DNA of 64,000 nt from Paenibacillus sp. 481 (GCF_021223605.1 NZ_CP075175.1:2910001-2974000); one strand, 5' to 3'; counted from the stretch's first letter, positions 53,199 through 62,684 are shown. Made by a program: numbers and translations. The notes: a model not told the origin generated them from the letters alone.

Positions 53199-53498
53199 AT
53201 GAATGATATTCGAATACCAACCCTCGGCCAATTCGTCAAGGTGCTTCGAGGTCGTGATGCCGGCAAGTATGCAGTCATCATTGGCGTTGAAGATACTCGT
53301 TACGTCGATATCGTAGACGGGGACAAACGAAAGTTTGAACAGCCGAAACGAAAAAACTTGCTTCATCTCGAGTTGCAGTCTGCAATTTGTAGTGAAGTTG
53401 TCCGAAGTTTAGAAGAAAGCGGTCAAGTTACGAACAGCAAGCTTCGGTATTTTATATCTAAGCATGCTCAGGAACAAGACGCTTTCATTGCTGATTGA
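53199..53498 (+). CDS. KOW-domain RNA-binding protein (L14e-like)
   Basis: The 99-residue protein has an N-terminal KOW/SH3-like barrel (about 8-55; GQFVKVLRGRDAGKYAVIIG) resembling archaeal and eukaryotic L14e/L27e. Helical residues follow. Homologues lie between map and infA in Bacillus and relatives, and the function is not known to me. It is probably a ribosome- or RNA-associated protein given its place. The ribosome binding site GTAATTAGG is weak and close to the map stop, suggesting coupled translation. Confidence 0.85.
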   Translation: MNDIRIPTLGQFVKVLRGRDAGKYAVIIGVEDTRYVDIVDGDKRKFEQPKRKNLLHLELQSAICSEVVRSLEESGQVTNSKLRYFISKHAQEQDAFIAD

Positions 53499-53513
53499 GA
53501 AAGGAGAATGACG

Positions 53514-53729
53514 TTGGCTAAAGAAGATGTTATTGAGGTTGAAGGAACGGTCATCGAGCCGTTGCCGAATGCGATGTTCAAAGTTGAGCTTGAGAACGGT
53601 CATCAAATTCTTGCCCACGTTTCCGGAAAGCTGCGGATGCACTTCATCCGTATCCTGACTGGGGACAAAGTGGTCATACAGCTGTCGCCATACGATTTGA
53701 CCAGAGGTCGCATCACATATCGGAAATAG
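53514..53729 (+). CDS. infA: Translation initiation factor IF-1
   Basis: The 71-residue OB-fold protein ([20 protein letters not shown]) ends RGRITYRK. It occupies the ribosomal A site during initiation. The start is TTG, 7 bases after AAGGAG; the ATG at 53508 is just one base from that site and cannot be used. A non-ATG start for infA may matter because IF-1 and IF-3 tune start-codon choice. Confidence 0.95.
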   Translation: MAKEDVIEVEGTVIEPLPNAMFKVELENGHQILAHVSGKLRMHFIRILTGDKVVIQLSPYDLTRGRITYRK

Positions 53730-53807
53730 CACTCGGATGAGTAGCGCTTGCAACGCACTTGCAGACCGTCCAGCGAAGCAAGTGACGGTTTGACGTGCAA
53801 CTTATGA

Positions 53808-53939
<132 letters not shown>

Positions 53940-53958
53940 GAAGGGGGTGTAGCGTACT

Positions 53959-54327
53959 ATGGCTCGTATAGCTGGTGTAGACTTGCCACGTGACAAACGC
54001 GTTGAGATCGCCTTGACATACATTTTCGGAATTGGTAAAACAACATCCAAAAAGATCATCGCAGAATCTGGCGTTAATCCGAATACTCGCGTACGCGATT
54101 TGTCGGAAGAGGAAGTAAACAAGGTTCGTGAAGCAATTGATAAAGCGGTTAAGGTTGAAGGTGACCTTCGTCGTGAAATCTCTTTGAACATCAAGCGCTT
54201 GATCGAGATCGGATGCTATCGTGGTGTCCGTCATCGTCGTGGTTTGCCTGTTCGTGGACAACGTACTAAAACAAATGCTCGTACACGCAAAGGCCCTCGT
54301 CGTACGGTAGCAAATAAGAAAAAGTAA
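53959..54327 (+). CDS. rpsM: 30S ribosomal protein S13
   Basis: The 122-residue S13 begins [21 protein letters not shown] and ends [19 protein letters not shown]. It bridges the small-subunit head to L5 of the large subunit. AAGGGGGTGTAGCGTACT precedes ATG. Confidence 0.98.
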   Translation: MARIAGVDLPRDKRVEIALTYIFGIGKTTSKKIIAESGVNPNTRVRDLSEEEVNKVREAIDKAVKVEGDLRREISLNIKRLIEIGCYRGVRHRRGLPVRGQRTKTNARTRKGPRRTVANKKK

Positions 54328-54343
54328 GGAGGGATAAGTAGCA

Positions 54344-54739
54344 ATGGCTAAACCAAAAAAAGTCGTACGTACTAAACGTCGTGATCGTAAAAATATTGAA
54401 ACTGGTGTGGCACATATCCGTTCTACGTTCAACAACACGATCGTAACAATCACGGATACACACGGTAACGCAATTTCTTGGGCGAGCTCCGGCGGAATGG
54501 GCTTTAAAGGCTCCCGTAAGTCTACGCCGTTCGCGGCGCAAATGGCTGCGGAAACTGCTGCTAAAGCAGCGATGGAACACGGTATGAAATCGGTTGAAGT
54601 TACGGTTAAGGGCCCAGGCGCAGGCCGTGAAGCTGCCATCCGTTCCTTGCAAGCTGCAGGATTGGAAGTCAGCATGATTAAAGACGTAACGCCAATCCCG
54701 CACAACGGCTGCCGTCCACCAAAACGTCGTCGCGTATAG
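54344..54739 (+). CDS. rpsK: 30S ribosomal protein S11
   Basis: The 131-residue S11 contains [20 protein letters not shown] and the C-terminal [16 protein letters not shown]. It lines the mRNA exit platform. AAGGAGGGATAAGTAGCA precedes ATG. rpoA follows after about 130 bases. Confidence 0.98.
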   Translation: MAKPKKVVRTKRRDRKNIETGVAHIRSTFNNTIVTITDTHGNAISWASSGGMGFKGSRKSTPFAAQMAAETAAKAAMEHGMKSVEVTVKGPGAGREAAIRSLQAAGLEVSMIKDVTPIPHNGCRPPKRRRV

Positions 54740-54873
54740 TGTAGACACCGATGCGTGTAGTATTAAACTAGCGCCTGTTGGGAATAATGGTTGTTTAGGC
54801 ATACTGCATGAATCGACCGACCGTAGGTGTTTCTGTAATAAACGCCAGCGACGTTTTGAAGGAGGGTTATACA

Positions 54874-55818
54874 GTGATTGAAATCGAAAAGCCGAAGATT
54901 GAAACCGTGGATGTCAATGAGGAAGGTACGTACGGCAAGTTTGTCGTAGAACCGCTGGAGCGTGGATATGGAACAACGCTGGGTAACTCCCTGCGCCGTA
55001 TCTTGCTCTCCTCTTTGCCAGGCGCTGCAGTGACTTCCGTTCAAATAGACGGCGTTCTGCACGAGTTCTCTACTATTCCAGGAGTCTATGAGGACGTAAC
55101 TGAAATTATATTGAACTTGAAAAACCTATCGCTGAAAATCCACTCCGATGAAGAGAAAGTTCTCGAAATCGATGCGGAAGGCGAAGGGGTTATCACGGCT
55201 GGCGATATTCGTGCGGATAGCGATGTGGAAATTTTGAACCCGGATCTCCGCATTGCAACATTAGCACAAGGCTCCAGACTCCACATGAGGATTTTCGCAA
55301 ATCGTGGTCGTGGTTACGTGGCAGCTGATCGAAACAAGAAGGAAGAACAGCCAATCGGCGTAATTCCAGTTGATTCGATTTACACGCCAATTCAGCGTGT
55401 AAACTACAGCGTTGAAAATACGCGTGTAGGCCAAGTAACAAACTACGATAAGTTGACCCTTGAAGTGTGGACAGATGGTAGCATTCGACCTGAAGAAGCA
55501 GTTAGCCTCGGCGCGAAAATCTTGACTGAGCATTTGATGCTCTTTGTTGGATTGACGGACGAAGCGAAAGATGCTGAAATCATGGTTGAAAAAGAGGAAG
55601 ACAAAAAAGAGAAAGTGCTTGAGATGACAATCGAAGAGCTCGATCTCTCTGTTCGTTCCTACAACTGCTTAAAACGCGCAGGTATCAATACCGTTCAAGA
55701 GTTGATCACGAAAACGGAAGAAGACATGATGAAGGTTCGTAACTTGGGCCGCAAGTCTTTGGAAGAAGTTCAAGAGAAACTCGAAGAGCTCGGTTTGGGC
55801 TTGCGTATGGAAGACTAA
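54874..55818 (+). CDS. rpoA: DNA-directed RNA polymerase subunit alpha
   Basis: This 314-residue protein has an N-terminal dimerisation domain (1-230, [20 protein letters not shown]), an acidic linker and a C-terminal domain (about 250-314, [20 protein letters not shown]) that binds UP elements and activators. The start is GTG ([12 protein letters not shown]), 7 bases after GAAGGAGGG; a longer in-frame frame from 54808 precedes the site. Confidence 0.98.
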   Translation: MIEIEKPKIETVDVNEEGTYGKFVVEPLERGYGTTLGNSLRRILLSSLPGAAVTSVQIDGVLHEFSTIPGVYEDVTEIILNLKNLSLKIHSDEEKVLEIDAEGEGVITAGDIRADSDVEILNPDLRIATLAQGSRLHMRIFANRGRGYVAADRNKKEEQPIGVIPVDSIYTPIQRVNYSVENTRVGQVTNYDKLTLEVWTDGSIRPEEAVSLGAKILTEHLMLFVGLTDEAKDAEIMVEKEEDKKEKVLEMTIEELDLSVRSYNCLKRAGINTVQELITKTEEDMMKVRNLGRKSLEEVQEKLEELGLGLRMED

Positions 55819-55852
55819 TCGGGACTTTTGCTAACGAAGGAGGGGAAACTAC

Positions 55853-56218
55853 ATGGCATACCAAAAGTTAGGTCGTGATTCTAGCGCTCGTAAAGCGTTG
55901 TTCCGCGACATGGTAACTGACTTGTTCTTGTATGAGCGTATTCAAACGACTGAAGCGAAAGCGAAAGAAGTTCGTTCTATCGCTGAAAAGTTGATCACGT
56001 TGGCTAAACGCGGTGACTTGCACGCGCGTCGTCAAGTGGCAGCATTTGTTCGTCGTGAAACGTTGAACGGTGAGCAGGATGCAATTCAGAAATTATTCTC
56101 GGAGCTGGCTCCGCGCTATGCAGAGCGTCCGGGTGGATACACGCGTATTATGAAACTTGGACCACGCCGTGGCGACTCCGCGCCTATGGTGTATTTGGAA
56201 CTCGTTGACCGCGCGTAA
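55853..56218 (+). CDS. rplQ: 50S ribosomal protein L17
   Basis: The 121-residue L17 begins [19 protein letters not shown] and ends [15 protein letters not shown]. It lies at the tunnel exit. GAAGGAGGGGAAACTAC precedes ATG. It is the last ribosomal protein gene before the alpha operon terminator. Confidence 0.98.
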   Translation: MAYQKLGRDSSARKALFRDMVTDLFLYERIQTTEAKAKEVRSIAEKLITLAKRGDLHARRQVAAFVRRETLNGEQDAIQKLFSELAPRYAERPGGYTRIMKLGPRRGDSAPMVYLELVDRA

Positions 56219-56266
56219 TCGCGTCAATTCGCGTTCATTACGATAGCGGCGCATTGCGCTGTGGAA

Positions 56267-56297
56267 GAAGGCTCCCCTTGAGGAGCTTTTCTTTTTT
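56267..56297 (+). terminator. Terminator of the S10-spc-alpha cluster
   Basis: AAGGCTCC and GGAGCTTTT pair around CCTTGA, followed by TTTTCTTTTTT. It separates rplQ from truA, so truA is likely expressed separately or by read-through. Confidence 0.85.
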
Positions 56298-56361
56298 ATC
56301 GTGACAGACTGTTTACTAGCTTTGGCTATAAACAGTTCAGGATCGGCACCGGAGGGATATA

Positions 56362-57147
56362 GTGCGTAACATTGGGATGGTAGTAAGTTATGATGGTACA
56401 GCATACTGCGGTTTTCAAGTACAGCCAGGACTAAATACGGTTCAAGGTCAACTTGAAAAAGCGATTGAAAAGCTAACGAAGGAACAAGTTTCTATACTTG
56501 CTTCTGGACGTACGGATGCTGGAGTGCATGCTTACGGTCAAGTATTTAATTTTCAGACGACATCGTCGATTCCAGTAGAGCGTTGGATGGTTGCTATGAA
56601 TACACGTTTGCCGGATGACATTGTCATTCGCAGTGCGTGGGAAGCATCTGCTTCGTACCATGCTCGGTATTCGGCGAAGCGCAAGACGTATCGTTATACG
56701 ATTCTGGCAGAGCGGACACCGGATGTGTTCCAGCGAAACTTTGAATTTTATCATCCACGGCCGCTCGATATCGATGCGATGCGTGAAGCGTTCAACCACC
56801 TTGTGGGCGAACATGACTTTACGTCTTTCACTTCGCCGAAATCGACAAAACCGTCAAATGTGCGTACCATTTATCGTGCATGGATCGAACATGAACCGAA
56901 CGCAGACGGTGAACCCGGACGTGGCCGTATTCATTTGTTCGTGACAGGCAACGGATTCCTCTACAATATGGTGCGTATTATAGCAGGTACGCTTATCTGG
57001 GTAGGAGAAGGGAAATTTTCTCCCGCAGATATACCTTCAATCTTGGATGCGCGGAACCGCCAGGCTGCAGGGCCTTTGGCAGTACCACACGCTCTTACAT
57101 TGTGGAGCGTGGAGTATGGTGGGGAAGATTGCTTGGAAAGTGAATGA
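56362..57147 (+). CDS. truA: tRNA pseudouridine(38-40) synthase
   Basis: The 261-residue enzyme has the catalytic Asp52 in ASGRTDAGVHA and the FTSF-type block EHDFTSFTSPKS. It modifies the anticodon stem-loop of many tRNAs. The start is GTG, 5 bases after GGAGGGA. In related Bacillota ecfA1-ecfA2-ecfT lie between rplQ and truA; here they are absent. Confidence 0.95.
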   Translation: MRNIGMVVSYDGTAYCGFQVQPGLNTVQGQLEKAIEKLTKEQVSILASGRTDAGVHAYGQVFNFQTTSSIPVERWMVAMNTRLPDDIVIRSAWEASASYHARYSAKRKTYRYTILAERTPDVFQRNFEFYHPRPLDIDAMREAFNHLVGEHDFTSFTSPKSTKPSNVRTIYRAWIEHEPNADGEPGRGRIHLFVTGNGFLYNMVRIIAGTLIWVGEGKFSPADIPSILDARNRQAAGPLAVPHALTLWSVEYGGEDCLESE

Positions 57148-57194
57148 TAGGCTAACTATGGTATTTATAAAGCTTAGTAAGCCTAAAAAACACC

Positions 57195-57223
57195 TTGCAT
57201 AATGCCGTAATCTATTGTAAAAT
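57195..57223 (+). promoter_or_regulatory. Promoter of rplM-rpsI
   Basis: TTGCAT (57195-57200) and TAAAAT (57218-57223) are 17 bases apart, giving a leader of about 135 bases. Confidence 0.7.
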
Positions 57224-57229
57224 AATATT

Positions 57230-57345
57230 TGTGTTTCTTTAGGCTTTCCCACAGCCCCGAAAGAAATCACGGTTGTCACATTATGTGACACTTAGTGAAT
57301 TGACATTGATGAATGAACGACATATACACGTAAGTTTAAGAGCGA
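57230..57345 (+). ncRNA. rplM leader, candidate L13 leader element
   Basis: Between the promoter and rplM lies a perfect hairpin TGTCACA/TGTGACA (57274-57290). Upstream, CTTTAGGCTTTCCCACAGCCCCGAAAG can fold with AGGCT/AGCCC-type pairing. Leaders bound by L13 are known in front of rplM in Bacillota. I assign it by position and structure, not by a firm sequence match. Confidence 0.4.
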
Positions 57346-57364
57346 ATGTTAAGGAGGATGTTTC

Positions 57365-57802
57365 ATGCGTACGACATACATGGCGAAGCCAGCTGAAGTA
57401 GAACGCCAATGGCACGTTATCGATGCTGAAGGCAAAACGCTTGGCCGTTTGGCAAGCGAAGCTGCGGCTCTTATCCGCGGTAAACACAAAACAACTTTCA
57501 CACCTCACGTAGACGGTGGAGACTTCGTTATCATTACTAACGCAAGCAAAATCGTTTTGACAGGTAAAAAGTTGCAAAACAAAATGTACTACCGTCACTC
57601 CATGCATCCAGGTGGTTTGAAAGTGACAAGCGCTCAAGAAATGTTGCAAAACAAGCCTGAGCGTATGTTGGAACTTGCTGTTCACGGCATGTTGCCAAAG
57701 ACACGCATGGGTAACGCAATGAAGCTTCGTTGCAAAGTTTTTGCAGGACCAGAGCACACTCATCAAGCACAAAAACCTGAAGTTTACGAACTTCGCGGAT
57801 AA
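57365..57802 (+). CDS. rplM: 50S ribosomal protein L13
   Basis: The 145-residue L13 begins [20 protein letters not shown] and contains [17 protein letters not shown]. It is an early assembly protein of the large subunit. AAGGAGGATGTTTC precedes ATG. rpsI follows after 20 bases. Confidence 0.98.
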   Translation: MRTTYMAKPAEVERQWHVIDAEGKTLGRLASEAAALIRGKHKTTFTPHVDGGDFVIITNASKIVLTGKKLQNKMYYRHSMHPGGLKVTSAQEMLQNKPERMLELAVHGMLPKTRMGNAMKLRCKVFAGPEHTHQAQKPEVYELRG

Positions 57803-57822
57803 ACGAAAGGGAGGACACCTTC

Positions 57823-58215
57823 ATGGCACAAGTACAATACTATGGGACAGGTCGTCGTAAGCATTCCGTAGCGCGTGTTCGCCTCGTTCCAGGCGAAGGC
57901 CGCATCGTTATCAATAAACGTGACCTTAACGAATACTTCGGTTTGGAGACACTGAAGCTTATCGTGAAGCAACCATTGACGTTGACAGAAACACTCGGAA
58001 GCTACGATGTGTTAGTGTTAGCTCATGGCGGCGGAATTTCCGGTCAAGCAGGCGCAATTCGTCACGGCATTTCCCGTGCGTTGTTGAAAGCTGACCCAGA
58101 ACTTCGTCCAGCTTTGAAAAAAGCAGGCTTCCTGACACGCGATCCGCGTATGAAAGAGCGTAAAAAATACGGTCTTAAAGCGGCTCGTCGCGCACCACAG
58201 TTCTCCAAGCGTTAA
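57823..58215 (+). CDS. rpsI: 30S ribosomal protein S9
   Basis: The 130-residue S9 contains [17 protein letters not shown] and ends [11 protein letters not shown], the tail that touches P-site tRNA. GAAAGGGAGGACACCTTC precedes ATG. It is followed by a terminator. Confidence 0.98.
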   Translation: MAQVQYYGTGRRKHSVARVRLVPGEGRIVINKRDLNEYFGLETLKLIVKQPLTLTETLGSYDVLVLAHGGGISGQAGAIRHGISRALLKADPELRPALKKAGFLTRDPRMKERKKYGLKAARRAPQFSKR

Positions 58216-58235
58216 TATTGGATTACAAACGGTTA

Positions 58236-58270
58236 AAACTCTCTTCCGTAACTGGAAGAGAGTTTTTTTG
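58236..58270 (+). terminator. Terminator after rpsI
   Basis: AAACTCTCTTCC and GGAAGAGAGTTT pair around GTAACT, followed by several T residues. Confidence 0.95.
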
Positions 58271-58419
58271 CATTCACTTTTATTTCAAATACTTTAAAAC
58301 AACTCGCTCCGCCTTCCAAATTCCCCGCACCTGCCCTGCATTTCACGAATATGCTAATTCCTAAAGCATTTGTATACACAACCTTTTATTCAAAATGCGC
58401 GAAAGATCTAAATAATGGA

Positions 58420-58447
58420 TTGACAACGACAAGGAAAATTTTATAAT
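58420..58447 (+). promoter_or_regulatory. Promoter of cysH-sat
   Basis: A perfect -35 TTGACA (58420-58425) and a perfect -10 TATAAT (58442-58447) are 16 bases apart. Downstream ATACCTACTTAGTTGGATAT is an AT-flanked imperfect dyad that could be a repressor site (for example CymR-like), which is only a suggestion. No S-box riboswitch is seen. Confidence 0.82.
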
Positions 58448-58507
58448 TATAAAAGATAGAAAACATACCTACTTAGTTGGATATAAACAAATTCGGAGGA
58501 TGCGAAT

Positions 58508-59200
58508 ATGAACCTATTAGAAAAAGAGGCACTTGTGCATGAAAAAGCGGAACAGTTTGAGCATGCTCAGCCTGAAGAGGTTATTGCTTGGGCCGTGGAG
58601 ACGTTTCCGAACATCACTTTTGCGTGCAGCTTTGGCGCTGAGGATGTCGTTCTCGTTGATATGCTGCAGCACATTAGCCCCTCAACCGATATTTTCTACT
58701 TAGACACTCAATTTCATTTTGAAGAAACCTACGACACACGCAACCGCATTTCTGCTCATTACGACATGGAATTTGTAAGGGTAGCCCCAGAAATTAGTGT
58801 AGAAGAACAGGTGGAGATCCACGGCGCAGAGTTGTGGAAGTCGAACCCGAACTTGTGCTGCAACATCCGTAAGGTGGAACCGTTGACAGGCATTTTAAGT
58901 AAGTACGATGCTTGGATTACGGGTATTCGCCGTGATCAAGCCCCAACTCGTGCTAACTCCAAAAAGGTAGAGTACGACACCAAGTTTGGACTTATTAAAT
59001 TTAACCCTTTGGCAGCGTGGACATGGGAAGACGTGTGGAACTACATTCGCCAACATGACGTTATTTACAATCCACTGCATGACCGTCATTTTCCGAGTAT
59101 TGGTTGCATGCATTGCACACGCCCTGTTATGCCAGGAGAAGATCCTCGCGCAGGACGATGGTCGGGTACAGGAAAAGTAGAATGCGGTCTTCATAAGTAA
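58508..59200 (+). CDS. cysH: Adenylyl-sulfate (APS) reductase, thioredoxin-dependent
   Basis: This 230-residue protein has the iron-sulfur ligands Cys117-Cys118 and Cys200-x2-Cys203, the CC...CxxC pattern that marks reductases able to use APS. The catalytic Cys226 sits in KVECGLHK. The PP-loop-like SFGAEDVVLVDML and GIRRDQAPTRAN bind the nucleotide. It converts activated sulfate to sulfite. GGAGGATGCGAAT precedes ATG. It is paired with sat, which supplies APS. Confidence 0.95.
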   Translation: MNLLEKEALVHEKAEQFEHAQPEEVIAWAVETFPNITFACSFGAEDVVLVDMLQHISPSTDIFYLDTQFHFEETYDTRNRISAHYDMEFVRVAPEISVEEQVEIHGAELWKSNPNLCCNIRKVEPLTGILSKYDAWITGIRRDQAPTRANSKKVEYDTKFGLIKFNPLAAWTWEDVWNYIRQHDVIYNPLHDRHFPSIGCMHCTRPVMPGEDPRAGRWSGTGKVECGLHK

Positions 59201-59345
59201 ATTACTATCACTCCTTAGACATACTTCATAGTCAACTACAAACTACTCATTATTCAGTATTCATCTCAATAACATCCTTTGCATGATCGTTTATATTCTC
59301 AATTCACTCTTAGTAAAATGCGAATTTCTAAGCAGGAGGAAAATA

Positions 59346-60518
59346 ATGACCACAATTATGCCGCACGGAGGACAACTAATTAATCGTTTGGAAGTGGGTG
59401 AGAGACGTGAGTTGCTACTTACAGCAGCTAGCAAGCTCGTGTCCATTCCGATTAATCGTTGGACCATCTCCGATTTAGATTTAATCGCAGTAGGTGCCTT
59501 TTCACCTTTGACTGGTTTTTTGAATGAAACGGACTACCGTAGTGTAGTCGAGCATATGCGCCTTGCAGACGGTACAGTGTGGAGTATTCCAATCACGTTG
59601 GCTGTGCAGCCAGAATTGGCTAACCAACTTGCGATTGGAACAGAAGCTGCACTTGTTGGGCAAGAAGACGGTATTATTTACGGAACGATAAACATCGAAA
59701 GTAAATATGAGATCGACCAGAAGCATGAGGCTGTGCATGTATTTAAGACAGCAGACCCAGAACACCCAGGTGTACAAAAATTACTTGAGCGCCCTTCGAC
59801 GTATATTGGTGGTCGCATAACCGTTTTGAATCGTCCTCAGCCGGATCGTTTTCAAGAGTTTTACTTTGATCCAGCGGAGACTCGTCGTTTGTTTGCAGAA
59901 CGGGGTTGGCGATCCGTAGTAGGTTTTCAAACACGTAACCCTGTACACCGCGCACATGAATACATTCAAAAAAGCGCAATGGAAATTGTAGATGCTTTAT
60001 TTTTAAATCCACTTGTGGGAGAAACCAAATCAGACGATGTACCGGCAGATGTGCGTATGCGCAGCTATGTAACATTGTTAGATCGCTATTATCCGCAGGA
60101 ACGAGTATTCTTAGGAGTATTTCCAGCTGCGATGCGATATGCAGGGCCACGAGAAGCGATTTTCCATGCGATTGTGCGTAAAAATTATGGCTGTACCCAT
60201 TTTATAGTTGGCCGCGACCATGCAGGTGTAGGCGACTATTACGGGACTTATGAGGCGCAAGAAATATTCCACAACTTTACGGCTGAAGAGCTTGAGATTA
60301 CTCCGCTCTTTTTTGAGCACAGCTTCTTCTGTAAGACGTGTGGAAATATGGCTTCAAATAAAACATGCCCTCATCCGAAAGAAGATCATTTAACGTTGTC
60401 TGGTACAAAGGTGCGTGCTCTACTACGTGATGGGATATGCCCGCCACCGGAATTTTCCCGACCGGAAGTGGCTCGTATCTTGATCGAAGGCATGGTTGAT
60501 AATAGTGCAACCGTTTAA
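59346..60518 (+). CDS. sat: Sulfate adenylyltransferase (ATP sulfurylase)
   Basis: The 390-residue single-domain enzyme makes APS from ATP and sulfate. The active-site blocks QTRNP (195-199), HRAH (201-204) and GRDHAGVGD (289-297) are intact. A cysteine-rich element Cys329, Cys332, Cys341 and His343 likely binds zinc. There is no fused APS kinase. The start is ATG after GCAGGAGGAAAATA; a 21-codon upstream extension in frame is rejected. It lies 145 bases after cysH with no terminator between. Confidence 0.95.
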   Translation: MTTIMPHGGQLINRLEVGERRELLLTAASKLVSIPINRWTISDLDLIAVGAFSPLTGFLNETDYRSVVEHMRLADGTVWSIPITLAVQPELANQLAIGTEAALVGQEDGIIYGTINIESKYEIDQKHEAVHVFKTADPEHPGVQKLLERPSTYIGGRITVLNRPQPDRFQEFYFDPAETRRLFAERGWRSVVGFQTRNPVHRAHEYIQKSAMEIVDALFLNPLVGETKSDDVPADVRMRSYVTLLDRYYPQERVFLGVFPAAMRYAGPREAIFHAIVRKNYGCTHFIVGRDHAGVGDYYGTYEAQEIFHNFTAEELEITPLFFEHSFFCKTCGNMASNKTCPHPKEDHLTLSGTKVRALLRDGICPPPEFSRPEVARILIEGMVDNSATV

Positions 60519-60565
60519 TCCTTTAGGTCTGTAAGCCTGTAAGCAATAATTAATCGAATACGTAA

Positions 60566-60594
60566 GTATATTTGTCCACCTTGTCCCATATAGA
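60566..60594 (+). promoter_or_regulatory. Candidate SigE promoter of cwlD
   Basis: GTATATT (60566-60572) and CATATAGA (60587-60594) are 14 bases apart, close to the mother-cell SigE consensus. cwlD is SigE-dependent in B. subtilis, which supports the reading. Confidence 0.6.
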
Positions 60595-60631
60595 TGATTA
60601 GAGTCTGTAGAGGAACGGGGTGGACTTTATT

Positions 60632-61396
60632 ATGAGCAATTCTCAACAACAAAAAGCATCTTTCTGGTGGATTCCGCTTAGGAATGTCCGGAAATGGATC
60701 ATAAGCATTTGTTTGCTTGTGCTTATTTATGTCATTATGACAGCGGAAATGCCAGCAATGAAATCATGGTCTTATTGGACGATGCCGTTATCAGGCACAA
60801 CGATTGCGATTGATGCTGGGCATGGAGGCCCAGATGGTGGAGCCGTTAATCGAATAGGTGCGATTGAGAAAGATATTAATCTAGCTATCTCGTTACATGT
60901 ACGCGATTATTTGCAGCAGGCTGGCGCTATCGTCGTGATGACGAGAGAAGGGGACTATGATCTGGCTCAGCCAGACACGAAAGGGTACGCTCGCCGCAAG
61001 GCGGAAGATTTAAAGACACGTGTTCATACGATTCAATCCACTAAGGCCAACTTGCTCGTTAGCATCCATATGAACAGCATTGCGTCAAAGCGCTGGAGTG
61101 GAGCGCAAACCTTTTATACGAAGCAAAATGAGGACAGTGAGCGGCTTGCCAAGCTAGTTCAAGCGGAAATGCAGCGTAATTTACAAAATACGGACCGCGT
61201 TTCGAAACCGATCGATCGGAAACTATATTTGATGAATTCCATAACTATACCCGCGGCATTGATTGAGGTAGGCTTTTTATCACATGCTGGAGAAGGACGC
61301 TTGCTTGCTGATGCAAAATATCAACATAAAGTAGCGGCTTCAATTTATAAAGGGATTTTAAGATATATGGCAGGGGAAAAGCTTGGTAAAAGATAA
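60632..61396 (+). CDS. cwlD: Germination-specific N-acetylmuramoyl-L-alanine amidase CwlD
   Basis: This 254-residue protein has one N-terminal membrane segment (about 21-38) and an Amidase_3 domain with zinc ligands His64, Glu79 and His146 and the catalytic Glu212. It removes stem peptides so that muramic delta-lactam can form in spore cortex, allowing cortex lysis at germination. The start is ATG, 8 bases after GGGGTGG; the GTG of that site (60620) is in frame but rejected. It lies upstream of salA. Confidence 0.94.
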   Translation: MSNSQQQKASFWWIPLRNVRKWIISICLLVLIYVIMTAEMPAMKSWSYWTMPLSGTTIAIDAGHGGPDGGAVNRIGAIEKDINLAISLHVRDYLQQAGAIVVMTREGDYDLAQPDTKGYARRKAEDLKTRVHTIQSTKANLLVSIHMNSIASKRWSGAQTFYTKQNEDSERLAKLVQAEMQRNLQNTDRVSKPIDRKLYLMNSITIPAALIEVGFLSHAGEGRLLADAKYQHKVAASIYKGILRYMAGEKLGKR

Positions 61397-61410
61397 GCCT
61401 ATGCTATAAT
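61383..61410 (+). promoter_or_regulatory. SigA promoter of salA inside the cwlD 3' end
   Basis: TTGGTA (61383-61388) overlaps the last codons of cwlD, and a perfect TATAAT (61405-61410) follows after 16 bases. It would express salA in vegetative cells independently of cwlD. Confidence 0.75.
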
Positions 61411-61472
61411 AGAGTCATGAAAACGGTTTAAAATGATAGATGATATAGCTACATATGAGGTGAGGTGCCATC

Positions 61473-62684
61473 ATGACTACTAGAGAGCAAGTGCTTGAAA
61501 CACTCCGAGGTATTAAAGAGACAGTTACAGGACACGATTTGGCAGATATGGGCTGGATACGCGATATCATGATAAAAGGGGAGCACGTATCGTTAACCGC
61601 GATTATGGCTCCGCAAACGGAAGAAACGGCTCAAAAAGAGGCATTAACGAAGACGATTAAAGACAGGCTCGCTCAAATGGGGATATTGGAAGTTCACGTG
61701 AGAGTTCGTGTGGCTTCGGAACATGAGTGTGCGATCGTAGGTATATCTAATACTGATGTTATGAATGATGGTGCAACTGGTGGAGATTCATCATCAGCAC
61801 AGGCTGATGCAGTTGGCCGCGCACAAGATAACCACGCGCAAGGCAAATCCGGCTCGTCTGCATTTGCTGCTGAAGCTGCAGGAGAGCCTGTTCGTGGTCA
61901 TGGAGCGGGTTTAGAGACTCACCCGCTGTTAGACCCAGCTTCCGGCGTGCGATTCATCGCCGTCGCTAGTGGCAAGGGTGGTGTCGGCAAATCTACCGTC
62001 ACCGTTAACCTAGCCGTTGCACTGGCACGCATAGGCAAACGTGTAGGATTAATTGACGCTGATATATACGGCTTCAGCGTTCCTGACATGATGGGCATCG
62101 AAGATCGCCCGAACGTTGTCGACAATCAGGTCATTCCAATCGAACGCTTCGGCGTTAAAGTCATGTCTATGGGATTCTTTGTGGAGGATAACAGTCCAGT
62201 CGTATGGCGAGGGCCGATGCTCGGCAAAATGCTGCGCAATTTCTTCCACGAAGTTCAGTGGGGCGAGTTGGATTATGTATTGCTTGATTTGCCGCCAGGT
62301 ACAGGTGACGTCGCACTCGACATCCATCAAATGATTCCGCAAAGCAAAGAAATCATCGTCACGACTCCGCATGCGACAGCTGCATTTGTAGCAGCGCGTG
62401 CAGGGACGATGGCCATTCATACGAAACACGATATTTTAGGCGTAGTCGAAAATATGGCCTACTTGGAATGCGGAGCTTGCGGTGATAAGCAGTACGTGTT
62501 CGGACGGGGCGGTGGTGGCCGTCTGGCAGAAGCGCTTCATACCGAGTTGCTAGCACAAATTCCGCTCGGCGCTCCAGATAATCATCCAGCTGAGCCAGAC
62601 TTCTCGCCTTCTGTCTATAAAGCGGATACAGCTATAGGTCAGCAGTACATTGAGTTAGCAACCTTATTAGCGGAGCGGGTATAG
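61473..62684 (+). CDS. salA: Mrp/NBP35-family P-loop ATPase, SalA-like
   Basis: This 403-residue protein has an N-terminal MIP18/DUF59 domain (about 5-90). A long low-complexity linker (about 92-155) rich in Ala, Gly, Ser and Asp follows. A Mrp ATPase domain carries the deviant Walker A SGKGGVGKS (166-174) and a CxxC pair Cys333/Cys336. Mrp proteins carry iron-sulfur clusters; B. subtilis SalA is known as an ATP-stimulated repressor of scoC, affecting exoprotease genes. Location before gerD and kbaA supports the SalA name. The start is ATG after GAGGTGAGGTGCCATC. Confidence 0.9.
   Translation: MTTREQVLETLRGIKETVTGHDLADMGWIRDIMIKGEHVSLTAIMAPQTEETAQKEALTKTIKDRLAQMGILEVHVRVRVASEHECAIVGISNTDVMNDGATGGDSSSAQADAVGRAQDNHAQGKSGSSAFAAEAAGEPVRGHGAGLETHPLLDPASGVRFIAVASGKGGVGKSTVTVNLAVALARIGKRVGLIDADIYGFSVPDMMGIEDRPNVVDNQVIPIERFGVKVMSMGFFVEDNSPVVWRGPMLGKMLRNFFHEVQWGELDYVLLDLPPGTGDVALDIHQMIPQSKEIIVTTPHATAAFVAARAGTMAIHTKHDILGVVENMAYLECGACGDKQYVFGRGGGGRLAEALHTELLAQIPLGAPDNHPAEPDFSPSVYKADTAIGQQYIELATLLAERV

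Noticed and set aside
58216-58507. S-box (SAM) riboswitch before cysH
   Set aside because: None of the conserved S-box core (such as CTTATCNAGA and the paired GA-rich elements) is present in the 290-base gap.
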